Assembly: GCF_000255455.1 (NCBI RefSeq) | Contig: NZ_JH621250.1 | Coordinates: 1-64,000, forward strand | DNA from: Aquimarina agarilytica ZC1 | GTDB lineage: Bacteria > Bacteroidota > Bacteroidia > Flavobacteriales > Flavobacteriaceae | Direction of reading: 5' to 3' | DNA length: 64,000 nucleotides | Part shown: one piece after another, positions 34,110-42,391 of the stretch | Numbering within the stretch: position 1 is the first letter of the stretch | How the letters are laid out: each line of letters opens with the position of its first letter | Translations under genes and position numbers: made by a program | The notes under the pieces: model-generated | The model's input: the letters and a program-made list of their open reading frames with translations, nothing else | Told to the model about the DNA's origin: nothing | Databases searched by the model: none

Positions 34110-35156
34110 CTACTGATATTTAAATGAAAATATAGTCGTACTTTCAAATTTTTCTTTTCCTTTTAAAATAGATTTAGGTCCATTAATATTGGGACCATTA
34201 GGATAACGATGGGTTTCAAAACATAATGCTTTATATTTCCCATATTGCACTCCATTTTCACGTTTCAATTCATTAGAAGTGAATTTCCCTGTATAAAACA
34301 ACACTCCAGGTTCCGACGTGCTTACTTCCATTGTTAGTCCTTTTTCTGGACATGTTATGCTTGCCACGTTTTCTAAGGCAAAATTATTTTTATCAAAAAT
34401 ATAATAATGCTCAAAACCATCATTCATGGCTTCATGCACATTTTTTATTGTTTTTGCAGTTCGTAAATCATCAGCTGCTCCATTTAAATCAACAATAGCA
34501 CCAGTACAAGCACCACCTTCGTCCATTGCTAATTTTTTACCTGCTTTTATAGTTACTTGATGCTCCTCTATTGAGGTAGCAAAACCCGATAAATTAAAAT
34601 AAGTGTGATTAGTCATTGTAAATGGGGTGTCCTCATCACTTAAGGCTTCATAATCAATTTTTAATTCATTTTCTGCCGTTAAAGTAAACATAACGGAAAC
34701 AGTTACATTACCAGGGAAACCTTCTTCCATATCTAAACTATCCAAACGCATTTTCACTGCTGTTCCCTCGGGTGTATTAAATGGTTGCGCTATCCACATA
34801 CGCTTGTCATAACCAACATTCCCTCCGTGCAAGTTATTATCTCCACAATTCTGTGCAATACAAAAATGCTCCCCGTTTAAAAAGAATTCGGCATCTTTAA
34901 TTTGAGAGCAATAACGACCAACTGTACTTCCAAAATATGGTGCATTATCTTGATAGGCATCAGAAAAATAACTTTCAAATGAGTCAAAACCACAAGTGAT
35001 CTCTTCTATTTCACCCTTTAAATTAGGCACTTTAATAGATGTAATTGTGGCTCCATAATTCATTATATGAACCTCCATACCATTAACATTAGTTAGTACA
35101 TATTTTTCTACTACGCTGTCTTTATAGACTCCAAAGGTTAATTGTTCAAGGCTCAT
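34110..35156 (-). CDS. galM: Aldose 1-epimerase (galactose mutarotase)
   Basis: A 348-residue enzyme that interconverts the alpha and beta anomers of galactose or glucose. Family features: NYGATITSIKVPN, STVGRYCSQI, NNLHGGNVGYDKRMW, catalytic His in MTNHTYFNLSG, and Glu in LCFETHRYPNGPN. No signal peptide is present, so it acts in the cytoplasm. It follows the anhydrogalactonate cycloisomerase gene on the same strand but after a double hairpin, so it may be separately transcribed. The context points to D-galactose released from agar or porphyran. Confidence 0.93.
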   Translation of the reverse strand: MSLEQLTFGVYKDSVVEKYVLTNVNGMEVHIMNYGATITSIKVPNLKGEIEEITCGFDSFESYFSDAYQDNAPYFGSTVGRYCSQIKDAEFFLNGEHFCIAQNCGDNNLHGGNVGYDKRMWIAQPFNTPEGTAVKMRLDSLDMEEGFPGNVTVSVMFTLTAENELKIDYEALSDEDTPFTMTNHTYFNLSGFATSIEEHQVTIKAGKKLAMDEGGACTGAIVDLNGAADDLRTAKTIKNVHEAMNDGFEHYYIFDKNNFALENVASITCPEKGLTMEVSTSEPGVLFYTGKFTSNELKRENGVQYGKYKALCFETHRYPNGPNINGPKSILKGKEKFESTTIFSFKYQ

Positions 35157-35185
35157 AAGTATGTTAAAGTTAGGTTGCTTGTAAA

Positions 35186-35254
35186 TTTACGCTCACTACA
35201 AGGTTGCAGTGAGCGTAAAAAATTAAAGTTTGCAATTGCAAACTTTAATTTTTT
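35186..35254 (-). terminator. Double hairpin between cycloisomerase and galM
   Basis: Two hairpins stand in tandem. TTTACGCTCACT (35186-35197) pairs with AGTGAGCGTAAA (35208-35219). Directly beside it is a perfect 38-base palindrome, 35217-35235 with 35236-35254, AT-rich with a GCAATTGC centre. It ends in a T run on both strands and most likely terminates the cycloisomerase transcript. Confidence 0.75.
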
Positions 35255-35267
35255 TTAATTTAAGGAA

Positions 35268-36359
35268 TTATTTTTCAAATTCAGCAAGTTTTTTCCAATC
35301 AAATTCTACCCCAACACCAGGAGTATCTGGTGCAACTGCTCTATAGTTTTCTACAACTAAAGGACGAGTCGTATATTCATCAATTGGGAAACTATGCACC
35401 TCTAACCAACCCGAATTAGGTTGTGATGATACTAAACTTACATGCAATTCTTGCATTCCGTGCGAACATACAGGAATATTATTTTCATCAGCTAATTTAG
35501 CCGCTTTTAACCATCCTGTAACTCCACCACAATTAGAAGCATCTGGTTGTATGAATGATAATTTTGATTGTTCAAAAGCATATTCAAATTCATGAATAGT
35601 ATGTAAATTCTCTCCCATAGCTAATGGAAAACCAGTTTTTTCAACTATTTCAGCATATCCTTTATAGTTATCTGGAATAATTGGTTCTTCAAACCAAGTA
35701 ATATCACATTCTTTAAAACGCTCAATAGCTTCAATAGCTTTTTCAATAGACATCGAATAATTGGCATCGACCATAAAAGTAACATCTGGTCCAATAAATT
35801 CACGCACTGCTTTGATACGTTCGATATCTTCGTCTAAATTTTCACGACCTATTTTTATTTTAACAGCATTAAAGCCTCTGTCCATGTAAGATTTCATGTT
35901 TCCTAAAAGCTTTTCTAATGGGAACATTAGATCAATACCTCCACAATAGGCTTTACAAGTATTTCCTTGCCCTCCAGCTACTTTCCATAATGGCTGACCT
36001 AACTTTTTACAACGGATATCCCAAAGTGCAATGTCCACTGCCGAAATAGCAAAAGATGCAATTCCTCCACGACCTACATAATGTATGTGCCATTCTAAAA
36101 AATCATAAATACTATCAATATCAGCACCATCCTGTCCTTTTAAAGCATCGGCAAAATCGTAATCAACCATAGCTTTAATAGCACGACCACCTTTACCACC
36201 AGTATAGGTATATCCTGTTCCTTCCGATCCGTCTTCTAAAGTTACGGTTACCGTAACTAACTCAAAGTGATAATGATCTCCGTGTTTTGCATCCGAAAGC
36301 ACTTCTGGAAGTGGTACTTCAAAAAGACGTGCTTTTACATTTGAAATTTTTGTACTCAT
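35268..36359 (-). CDS. 3,6-anhydro-galactonate cycloisomerase (enolase superfamily)
   Basis: A 363-residue enolase-superfamily enzyme. It has [21 protein letters not shown] near the start, the KIKIGRE lysines, and metal ligands Asp in FMVDANYS, Glu in WFEEPI and Glu in [16 protein letters not shown] supplies the catalytic His region and PDASNCGG its Asp. The sequence closely follows my recollection of anhydro-L-galactonate cycloisomerase, which turns anhydrogalactonate into 2-keto-3-deoxygalactonate. The neighbours (two aldehyde dehydrogenases, two C5 dehydrogenases) agree. Alternative: another acid-sugar dehydratase of the same family. D- versus L-anhydrogalactose specificity is not determined. 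Confidence 0.82.
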   Translation of the reverse strand: MSTKISNVKARLFEVPLPEVLSDAKHGDHYHFELVTVTVTLEDGSEGTGYTYTGGKGGRAIKAMVDYDFADALKGQDGADIDSIYDFLEWHIHYVGRGGIASFAISAVDIALWDIRCKKLGQPLWKVAGGQGNTCKAYCGGIDLMFPLEKLLGNMKSYMDRGFNAVKIKIGRENLDEDIERIKAVREFIGPDVTFMVDANYSMSIEKAIEAIERFKECDITWFEEPIIPDNYKGYAEIVEKTGFPLAMGENLHTIHEFEYAFEQSKLSFIQPDASNCGGVTGWLKAAKLADENNIPVCSHGMQELHVSLVSSQPNSGWLEVHSFPIDEYTTRPLVVENYRAVAPDTPGVGVEFDWKKLAEFEK

Positions 36360-36536
36360 AAAATTTATACTATTCTTTATATGCCGTAAAAATAATAAAA
36401 CTTCCTTTTAAAAAAGGACTATTCTAAAATGAGTTTTGTATAAATAACCTTAAGAAAAAAGCAACAAACATACATACATAACTCACTGTATAATAACAGT
36501 TTTTATTAAAATTTATGCAATTATCTTTTTTCTAGA

Positions 36537-37982
36537 TTAATACTTTATGTAAAATGTTTTCTTTTCTAAATATTGCTCAAATCCATATTTCCCATCTTCA
36601 CCCCCAGAGCCACTTAATTTATAGCCATTATGAAAACCTTGATGCTGTTCTCCATGACCACGATTCACATAAATTTCACCACACTCAAGCGCATCATTAC
36701 AACGCATAATAGTTTGCATATCTTTAGTAAAAATCATGGCTGTCAACCCATATTCGGAATCATTTGCGTATTCGATTACTTGGTCAAAGTCCTTGAACTT
36801 AATTACAGGTAAAATTGGTCCAAATGCTTCTCTATGCACCACTGTCATTTCCTGTGTAACATCTGTAAAAACTGTAGGCTCAAACCAAAATCCTTTTTCA
36901 AATTCAGCCCCTTCAGGTCGTTTACCTCCATGTGCTAGAGTAGCCCCTTCTTCTAAACTTACCTTTACCAAATCCTCCATATTTTTGAATTCATTCGCAT
37001 TTACTTTGGGTCCCATTTGAGAAGATCTATCTAGTGGATTTCCTACTTTTAGGTGCTTTACCTTATCCATGAATTTCTCCATAAATACATCATAAATAGC
37101 TTCATGCACATACATACGCTCATTACACGTACATACTTGCCCACAGTTATCAAAACGTGATTGAAATGTAGCTTCTACAGCAATATCTAAATCAGCATCG
37201 GCAAATACAATACTTGGCGCTTTACCTCCTAGTTCCAACTGTACATGAGTTAAATTATCGGCCGCAGTTCTAAAAATAGCTTGTCCTGCAGGTGTACTCC
37301 CTGTCATGGTCACCATTTTAGTAATTGGGTTTTTTACCAATGCATTCCCAAGTACCCTACCCGTTCCTGTTACTATATTTAAAAGTCCTTTAGGTATTCC
37401 TACTTTTTCGGCCATAAAACCTAGCTCCAAAGTAGCCAAAGGAGTTTCCTCCGTAGGTTTAATTACTACGGCATTTCCAGCTACCAAAGCCGGTCCTAAT
37501 TTTCTTCCTGCCAAAGCAAGTGGAAAATTCCAAGCTGTAATTGCTACCACTACTCCCCTAGGGATTTTATGAATATAAATATGTTCATCCTCATTATCCG
37601 AAGGTAAAATATCACCTTCAATGTGACGTGCCCAATCACAGGCGTAATCAATAAAGGAAGCACATGCTTCTACCTCATTCTCGGCAACAGAAATAAGTTT
37701 CCCTTGTTCTTTAGTTAATAACTCAGATAAATAAGGTTTATTCGCTCTAATTTCAACAGCTAACTTCCTTAATAACTCTGCTCTTTTTCTTGCTGGAACT
37801 TTTTTCCATTCTTTCTGAGCTTTTTCTGCTGCTTTTAAAGCAATTTCCGCATCAGCTTCCCCTCCCATTTCTATAGTGGCCACAACACTTTCGTCAATAG
37901 GACTAATAATTTCTAGTGTTTCTCCAGTAGTTGATTTTACCCACGCTCCATCAATAAATAATTGATATTGTTTTAATGACAT
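36537..37982 (-). CDS. Aldehyde dehydrogenase, anhydrogalactose dehydrogenase paralogue 1
   Basis: A 481-residue NAD(P)-dependent aldehyde dehydrogenase. Glu of QLELGGKAPSIV and the catalytic Cys in NCGQVCTCNERMY are both there, with the GST-PAG NAD loop (TGSTPAGQAIF). It is very similar over its full length to the gene just upstream at 38188, with the same length and same ends (EQYLEKKTFYIKY). In the context of the cycloisomerase it probably oxidises 3,6-anhydrogalactose to the acid; lactaldehyde or other aldehydes are possible for one of the pair. A terminator at 38108-38140 separates it from its twin, so it may have its own promoter in the 205-base gap. Confidence 0.8.
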   Translation of the reverse strand: MSLKQYQLFIDGAWVKSTTGETLEIISPIDESVVATIEMGGEADAEIALKAAEKAQKEWKKVPARKRAELLRKLAVEIRANKPYLSELLTKEQGKLISVAENEVEACASFIDYACDWARHIEGDILPSDNEDEHIYIHKIPRGVVVAITAWNFPLALAGRKLGPALVAGNAVVIKPTEETPLATLELGFMAEKVGIPKGLLNIVTGTGRVLGNALVKNPITKMVTMTGSTPAGQAIFRTAADNLTHVQLELGGKAPSIVFADADLDIAVEATFQSRFDNCGQVCTCNERMYVHEAIYDVFMEKFMDKVKHLKVGNPLDRSSQMGPKVNANEFKNMEDLVKVSLEEGATLAHGGKRPEGAEFEKGFWFEPTVFTDVTQEMTVVHREAFGPILPVIKFKDFDQVIEYANDSEYGLTAMIFTKDMQTIMRCNDALECGEIYVNRGHGEQHQGFHNGYKLSGSGGEDGKYGFEQYLEKKTFYIKY

Positions 37983-38107
37983 AATATGCTTTTTGATACG
38001 TTTAATTTTTTTGTTGAGGAACTATATCTTTTAAAAATAAAGTTAGAAAATTACATTTCCCACAACCTGCTCCCAATATAATAAACTAGAGTTATATACT
38101 ACAAAAT

Positions 38108-38140
38108 AAAACCTGTAAGATTAATTATCTTACAGGTTTT
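38108..38140 (-). terminator. Terminator between the two aldehyde dehydrogenases
   Basis: A perfect 14-base stem, AAAACCTGTAAGAT (38108-38121) with ATCTTACAGGTTTT (38127-38140), loop TAATT. It lies after the minus-strand gene at 38188 and would end that transcript. Confidence 0.8.
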
Positions 38141-38187
38141 ATTATATCAATTTTGATTATTTAAATCAAAAAATTAAAATGACTGGC

Positions 38188-39633
38188 TTAGTACTTTACG
38201 TAGAAAGTTTTCTTTTCTAAATACTGCTCAAATCCATATTTTCCATCTTCACCACCAGAACCACTTAATTTGTATCCGTTATGGAAACCTTGGTGCTGCT
38301 CTCCGTGACCTCTATTTACATAGATTTCACCACACTCAAGCTCGTCATTACAACGTAAAATTGTAGCCATATCTTTTGTAAATACCATTGCCGCTAAACC
38401 ATACTCACAGTCATTAGCATAACCAATAACTTGGTCAAAGTCTGTAAATTTGATCACTGGCAAAATAGGTCCGAAAGATTCTTCGTGAACAATAGTCATA
38501 TCCTGAGTTACATCAGTTAAAACTGTTGGCTCAAACCAGTGTCCTTTTTCAAATTCTGCTCCTTCAGGTCGTTTACCTCCATGTGCTAAAGTAGCTCCTT
38601 CTTCTAAACTTACTTTTACTAAATGCTCCATGTTTTTCAACTCGTTTGCATTTACTTTAGGTCCCATTTGAGTATCTCTGTTTAATGGATTACCTACTTT
38701 AAAGCTTTTTACTTTCTCCATGAATTTCTCCATAAATACATCGTAAATATCTTCATGCACATACATACGCTCATTACAAGTACAAACTTGTCCACAATTA
38801 TCAAAACGTGAATTGAACGTGGCATCAACAGCAACATCAATATCAGCATCAGCAAACACAATACTTGGTGCTTTTCCACCTAACTCTAACTGAACGTGAG
38901 TTAAGTTTTTTGCAGCAGCTTTAAAAATAGATTGCCCAGCAGGTGTACTACCTGTCATGGTCACCATTTTAGTAATTGGGTTTTCAACTAAAGCATTACC
39001 TAATACTCTACCAGAACCTGTAACAACGTTTAATAAACCTTTAGGAAGCCCTACTTTTTCAGCAAGGAAACCTAACTCTAATGTTGCCAAAGGAGTTTCT
39101 TGAGTTGGCTTAATAACCACTGCGTTACCTGCTACTAAAGCTGGCCCTAATTTTCTTCCTGCCAAAGCAAGTGGGAAATTCCAAGCTGTAATAGCAACCA
39201 CTACACCTCTAGGAATTTTATGAATATAAATATGCTCATTTTCATTATCCGAAGGTAAAATATCACCCTCAATATGACGTGCCCAGTCACATGCATATTC
39301 AATAAAAGTAGCGGTAACTTCAACTTCGATTTCTGCTAAAGAGATGATTTTACCTTGCTCTCTAGTTAATAAATCAGCTAAATAGGCTTTGTTTGCTCTA
39401 ATTTCAGCAGCAAACTTACGCATTAATTCAGCACGTTTTCTTGCTGGAACTTTTTTCCACTCTTTTTGTGCTTTTTCTGCTGCTTCTAATGCAATATTTG
39501 CATCTTCTTCAACTCCCATCGCCACTTCTCCAACAACACTTTCGTCAATAGGACTTGTAATTTCGGCAGTTTTACCAGTAGTAGAATCTACCCATTCACC
39601 ACCTATAAATAATTGATATTTTTTTGCTGACAT
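38188..39633 (-). CDS. Aldehyde dehydrogenase, anhydrogalactose dehydrogenase paralogue 2
   Basis: A 481-residue aldehyde dehydrogenase, twin of the gene at 36537. Differences are scattered, e.g. TQETPLATLELGFLAEKVGLP here against TEETPLATLELGFMAEKVGIP there, while Cys (GQVCTCNER) and Glu (LELGGKAPS) are kept in both. So both copies look active. It lies 38 bases after the SDR gene (39672) and is probably co-transcribed with it. The pair may differ in stereochemistry or cofactor (for example D- and L-anhydrogalactose), or one may take a different aldehyde; sequence alone cannot tell. Confidence 0.8.
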   Translation of the reverse strand: MSAKKYQLFIGGEWVDSTTGKTAEITSPIDESVVGEVAMGVEEDANIALEAAEKAQKEWKKVPARKRAELMRKFAAEIRANKAYLADLLTREQGKIISLAEIEVEVTATFIEYACDWARHIEGDILPSDNENEHIYIHKIPRGVVVAITAWNFPLALAGRKLGPALVAGNAVVIKPTQETPLATLELGFLAEKVGLPKGLLNVVTGSGRVLGNALVENPITKMVTMTGSTPAGQSIFKAAAKNLTHVQLELGGKAPSIVFADADIDVAVDATFNSRFDNCGQVCTCNERMYVHEDIYDVFMEKFMEKVKSFKVGNPLNRDTQMGPKVNANELKNMEHLVKVSLEEGATLAHGGKRPEGAEFEKGHWFEPTVLTDVTQDMTIVHEESFGPILPVIKFTDFDQVIGYANDCEYGLAAMVFTKDMATILRCNDELECGEIYVNRGHGEQHQGFHNGYKLSGSGGEDGKYGFEQYLEKKTFYVKY

Positions 39634-39671
39634 ACAATAAAATTTAATACGTTATAAAAAGTTATTTTGGG

Positions 39672-40442
39672 TTATCTCCCCATCCATCCACCGTCTACTA
39701 ATGTAATAGAACCATGCATGTAATCTGATGCTTTTGAACATAAGAATACAATTGGTCCAGCAAAGTCAGTTGGCTCTCCCCAACGACCTGCAGGAATACG
39801 TGCTAAAATAGAATCGGCACGCTCTGGGTTATTACGTAAAGCTTCTGTATTATCGGTAGCAATGTAACCTGGAGCAATTCCATTAACATTTACTCCTTTA
39901 CCAGCCCACTCATTAGCAAAAGCCATGATCATTTGACCAATTGCTCCTTTACTTGCAGCATAACCTGGTACAGTAATACCTCCTTGGTATGTTAATAATG
40001 ATGCTGTAAATACAATTTTACCTGAACCACGCGCGATCATGTCTTTACCTAACTCACGTGTTAAAATAAATTGTGCATTCTGGTTTACTTCAATTACTTT
40101 ATCCCACATTTCATCTGGATGTTCTGCAGCAGGAGTTCTTAAAATAGTCCCGGCATTATTAACCAAAATATCAATTTGAGAATGATCTGCTTTAACTGCT
40201 TTAATAAAAGCATAAAGTGCTTTTCTATCTGAAAAATCACACTGATAAGCAGTAAATTTTCTACCTAATGCAGTTACTTCTTTTTCAATCTCGCTACCGG
40301 TTAACTCTAATGAAGCTGAAACACCAATGATATCAGCACCTGCTTCTGCTAAAGCGATGGCCATTCCTTTTCCAATTCCTCGTTTACATCCAGTAACAAC
40401 TGCTACTTTTCCTTGTAAACTAAAGCTATTTAATATACTCAT
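39672..40442 (-). CDS. SDR oxidoreductase, KduD-like (2-keto-3-deoxy acid C5 dehydrogenase)
   Basis: A 256-residue short-chain dehydrogenase: TGCKRGIG for NAD(P), NNAGTILR, catalytic Ser in FTASLLTYQ and YAASK (Tyr/Lys). The LFSLQGKVAVVTG-like start and PAGRWGEPTDFAGPIVFL match KduD (2-dehydro-3-deoxy-D-gluconate 5-dehydrogenase). In the anhydro-L-galactose route a KduD-like enzyme reduces the 2,5-diketo acid to 2-keto-3-deoxy-D-gluconate. Together with the zinc-type dehydrogenase next to it, this would invert C5. It starts the segment that also contains the second aldehyde dehydrogenase. An intergenic repeat lies upstream. Confidence 0.82.
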   Translation of the reverse strand: MSILNSFSLQGKVAVVTGCKRGIGKGMAIALAEAGADIIGVSASLELTGSEIEKEVTALGRKFTAYQCDFSDRKALYAFIKAVKADHSQIDILVNNAGTILRTPAAEHPDEMWDKVIEVNQNAQFILTRELGKDMIARGSGKIVFTASLLTYQGGITVPGYAASKGAIGQMIMAFANEWAGKGVNVNGIAPGYIATDNTEALRNNPERADSILARIPAGRWGEPTDFAGPIVFLCSKASDYMHGSITLVDGGWMGR

Positions 40443-40510
40443 TACAATTTAGTTTAACATTTACAGCACTCTTATTTACTGTAAACTTGCTTATTTTAGT
40501 TTGTTTGTTT

Positions 40511-40735
40511 AACCCAAATTATGCATTAAAAAATCTATTCCGTATCAAAATCTCTGCAAAATCAAAGGCTTTGTTGCTTTTTTTGATTTAACCATATCGG
40601 TGCTATGCTGAAAATCAAGAAAATGCTCCACTGCATCAGCTGGCTCTTTCATAACAAGCCAAACCTTTGGCTTGTTATTTCAGCTCTAATAAGCTTTCAA
40701 TACTGATAACGAAGTTCTAATCCATAATGCGGGTA
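40511..40735. repeat. Intergenic repeat element with terminal inverted repeats
   Basis: The 350-base gap between the SDR and alcohol dehydrogenase genes contains a unit of about 225 bases. Its ends are imperfect inverted repeats: AACCCAAATTATGCATTA on the left and TACCCGCATTATGGATTA read inward on the right. A perfect 13-base stem with CC loop lies at 40651-40678. It shares GCTATGCT and GCATCAGCTGGCTC (40602-40609, 40633-40646) with MITE copy 2 in the same order, suggesting related or chimeric elements. No coding frame. Confidence 0.5.
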
Positions 40736-40750
40736 ATCTATTAAGAAACA

Positions 40751-40781
40751 AAAAGTATCAACATTTGATATTGATACTTTT
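40751..40781 (-). terminator. Terminator after alcohol dehydrogenase
   Basis: AAAAGTATCAA (40751-40761) and TTGATACTTTT (40771-40781) pair perfectly around a 9-base loop directly after the minus-strand dehydrogenase gene. Confidence 0.7.
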
Positions 40782-40792
40782 GCTTATTATTT

Positions 40793-41809
40793 TTATGCTT
40801 GACAGTCCATTAAAACTTTCATCCCGTCAGGGTTATTATCTATATTTTCAAATACTTGTTGAATATTTGATAAAGGCTGTACATCCGTAATCATTTCTTC
40901 GAATGGTAATTCATTAGCCGTGATTAATGAAATTGCTTTTTCATAATCTTCTCTTTCATATACTCTGGCTCCAATTAATTTTAATTCTTTCCAGAAGAAT
41001 TTAAATAAATCAACAGGTTTCTTTTCTCCATGTATCGCAACCATAAGGATACGTCCTCTAATACCTGCAACCTCAGTCATAATATCCAAAGCTGGTTGTA
41101 CACCGGCTACTTCAAAAACAACATCTGCTAAACGTCCTTCTGTTTGTTCTTTTACGTAAGAAACTAAATCTACTTTAATTGGATTAACAGCATCAAAACC
41201 TAACTCTTTAGCCTTAGCAATACGATTTTCATTTACTTCAGAAATAATCACATTTGCTCCGGCATCCTTAGCTACCATTGCCACTAACAAACCGATTGGT
41301 CCACCACCTAAAACCACAGCAGTTTCACCTCTTGTTAGTTCACTTAAACGCACATCATGCGCTGCTACCGATAACGGCTCAATAAGAGCTGCTAATTTTA
41401 AATCTGTTTCCTCTTTTAATTTATGTAATGTAAAAGCTGGAACATTCCAATATTGTTGCATTGAACCTGGACTATCAATTCCAATGAATTTCAAATCCTC
41501 ACATACATGATTGAAACCTTTATCTGAAGCTTTTGCTCCTCTATCATCCAATGGACGAACAACTACTTTTTCTCCTTCTGCATATCCTGTAACACCCTCT
41601 CCAATAGCATCAATTGTACCAGACATTTCGTGTCCAATAGTTAATGGAGCGTCCACACGCTTATCCATCATACCATGATAAATATGTACATCAGTACCAC
41701 AAACACCACTATAAGCTACTTTTATACGAACTTCACCCGCTTTTGGAGCTTCAACTTCCTTTTCTATTATAGAGAATGTTTTATTCCCTTCGTAAATACT
41801 TGCTTTCAT
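40793..41809 (-). CDS. Zinc-type alcohol dehydrogenase, probable 2-keto-3-deoxygalactonate 5-dehydrogenase
   Basis: A 338-residue medium-chain dehydrogenase. Catalytic zinc residues are in GVCGTDVHIYHG and IGHEMSG, and VLGGGPIGLLVAM binds NAD. The usual four-Cys structural zinc lobe is almost absent; the segment PLDDRGAKASDKGFNHVCEDL has only one Cys. By neighbourhood it would oxidise the C5 hydroxyl of 2-keto-3-deoxy-L-galactonate before the KduD-like reduction. Other polyol or threonine dehydrogenase activities fit the family too. It has its own terminator and a 582-base upstream gap, so it is probably a separate transcript. Confidence 0.75.
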   Translation of the reverse strand: MKASIYEGNKTFSIIEKEVEAPKAGEVRIKVAYSGVCGTDVHIYHGMMDKRVDAPLTIGHEMSGTIDAIGEGVTGYAEGEKVVVRPLDDRGAKASDKGFNHVCEDLKFIGIDSPGSMQQYWNVPAFTLHKLKEETDLKLAALIEPLSVAAHDVRLSELTRGETAVVLGGGPIGLLVAMVAKDAGANVIISEVNENRIAKAKELGFDAVNPIKVDLVSYVKEQTEGRLADVVFEVAGVQPALDIMTEVAGIRGRILMVAIHGEKKPVDLFKFFWKELKLIGARVYEREDYEKAISLITANELPFEEMITDVQPLSNIQQVFENIDNNPDGMKVLMDCQA

Positions 41810-42391
41810 TAATTATATAATTACCTAAATTTAGTCTTTCGCTATTTTTTATAAAACTTTATCAATAATATGTGTAAATCTATATTTCAAAAACAGACTA
41901 TACATTTGATTTTAAAATAATTTAAACGATCTATTATTACATCGTTATCCTAATTTTTCAATAGGTATAAAAACTATTTTAATATACTTTCAAAAATAAA
42001 ACACCATCAAAACCATGTTTAAAAACACTAGTCCCCTAAAAGGAGACTAAAAGTATTATTTTTTTTCCATTTTTATATGTTAATTTTCAGACACTTCTCA
42101 TTGCTTTAAAACCTCGCAACAATCTGTTTACCAAATAAAAAACATCTCAAATACTATTAAAATGTAAAAAAAAAGAAATAGCTCATTTTTGAAGCCTTAA
42201 AAGTATGAAAAAATACATTGATATATCCACCTCTAATAAGGTTAATTTAATCCATCTATTTCTTATCAAATTACAACCCCATAGATCATAGGATTTACTA
42301 TAAATTCATTAATACTAAATACAAGTATTGACCTCTTTTACATTGAACTTTATTAAAAGAAATTTCAACTACTAAAATCCACTTAATAAAC
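41810..42391. other. 582-base region without genes
   Basis: No open frame worth reporting. It has to hold the promoter of the alcohol dehydrogenase. A hairpin at 42028-42049 (TAGTC...GACTA, with one mismatch and loop AAA) has a TGTTTTT run after it on the minus strand and may end the murA transcript late. The rest is AT-rich without visible repeats. Confidence 0.45.
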
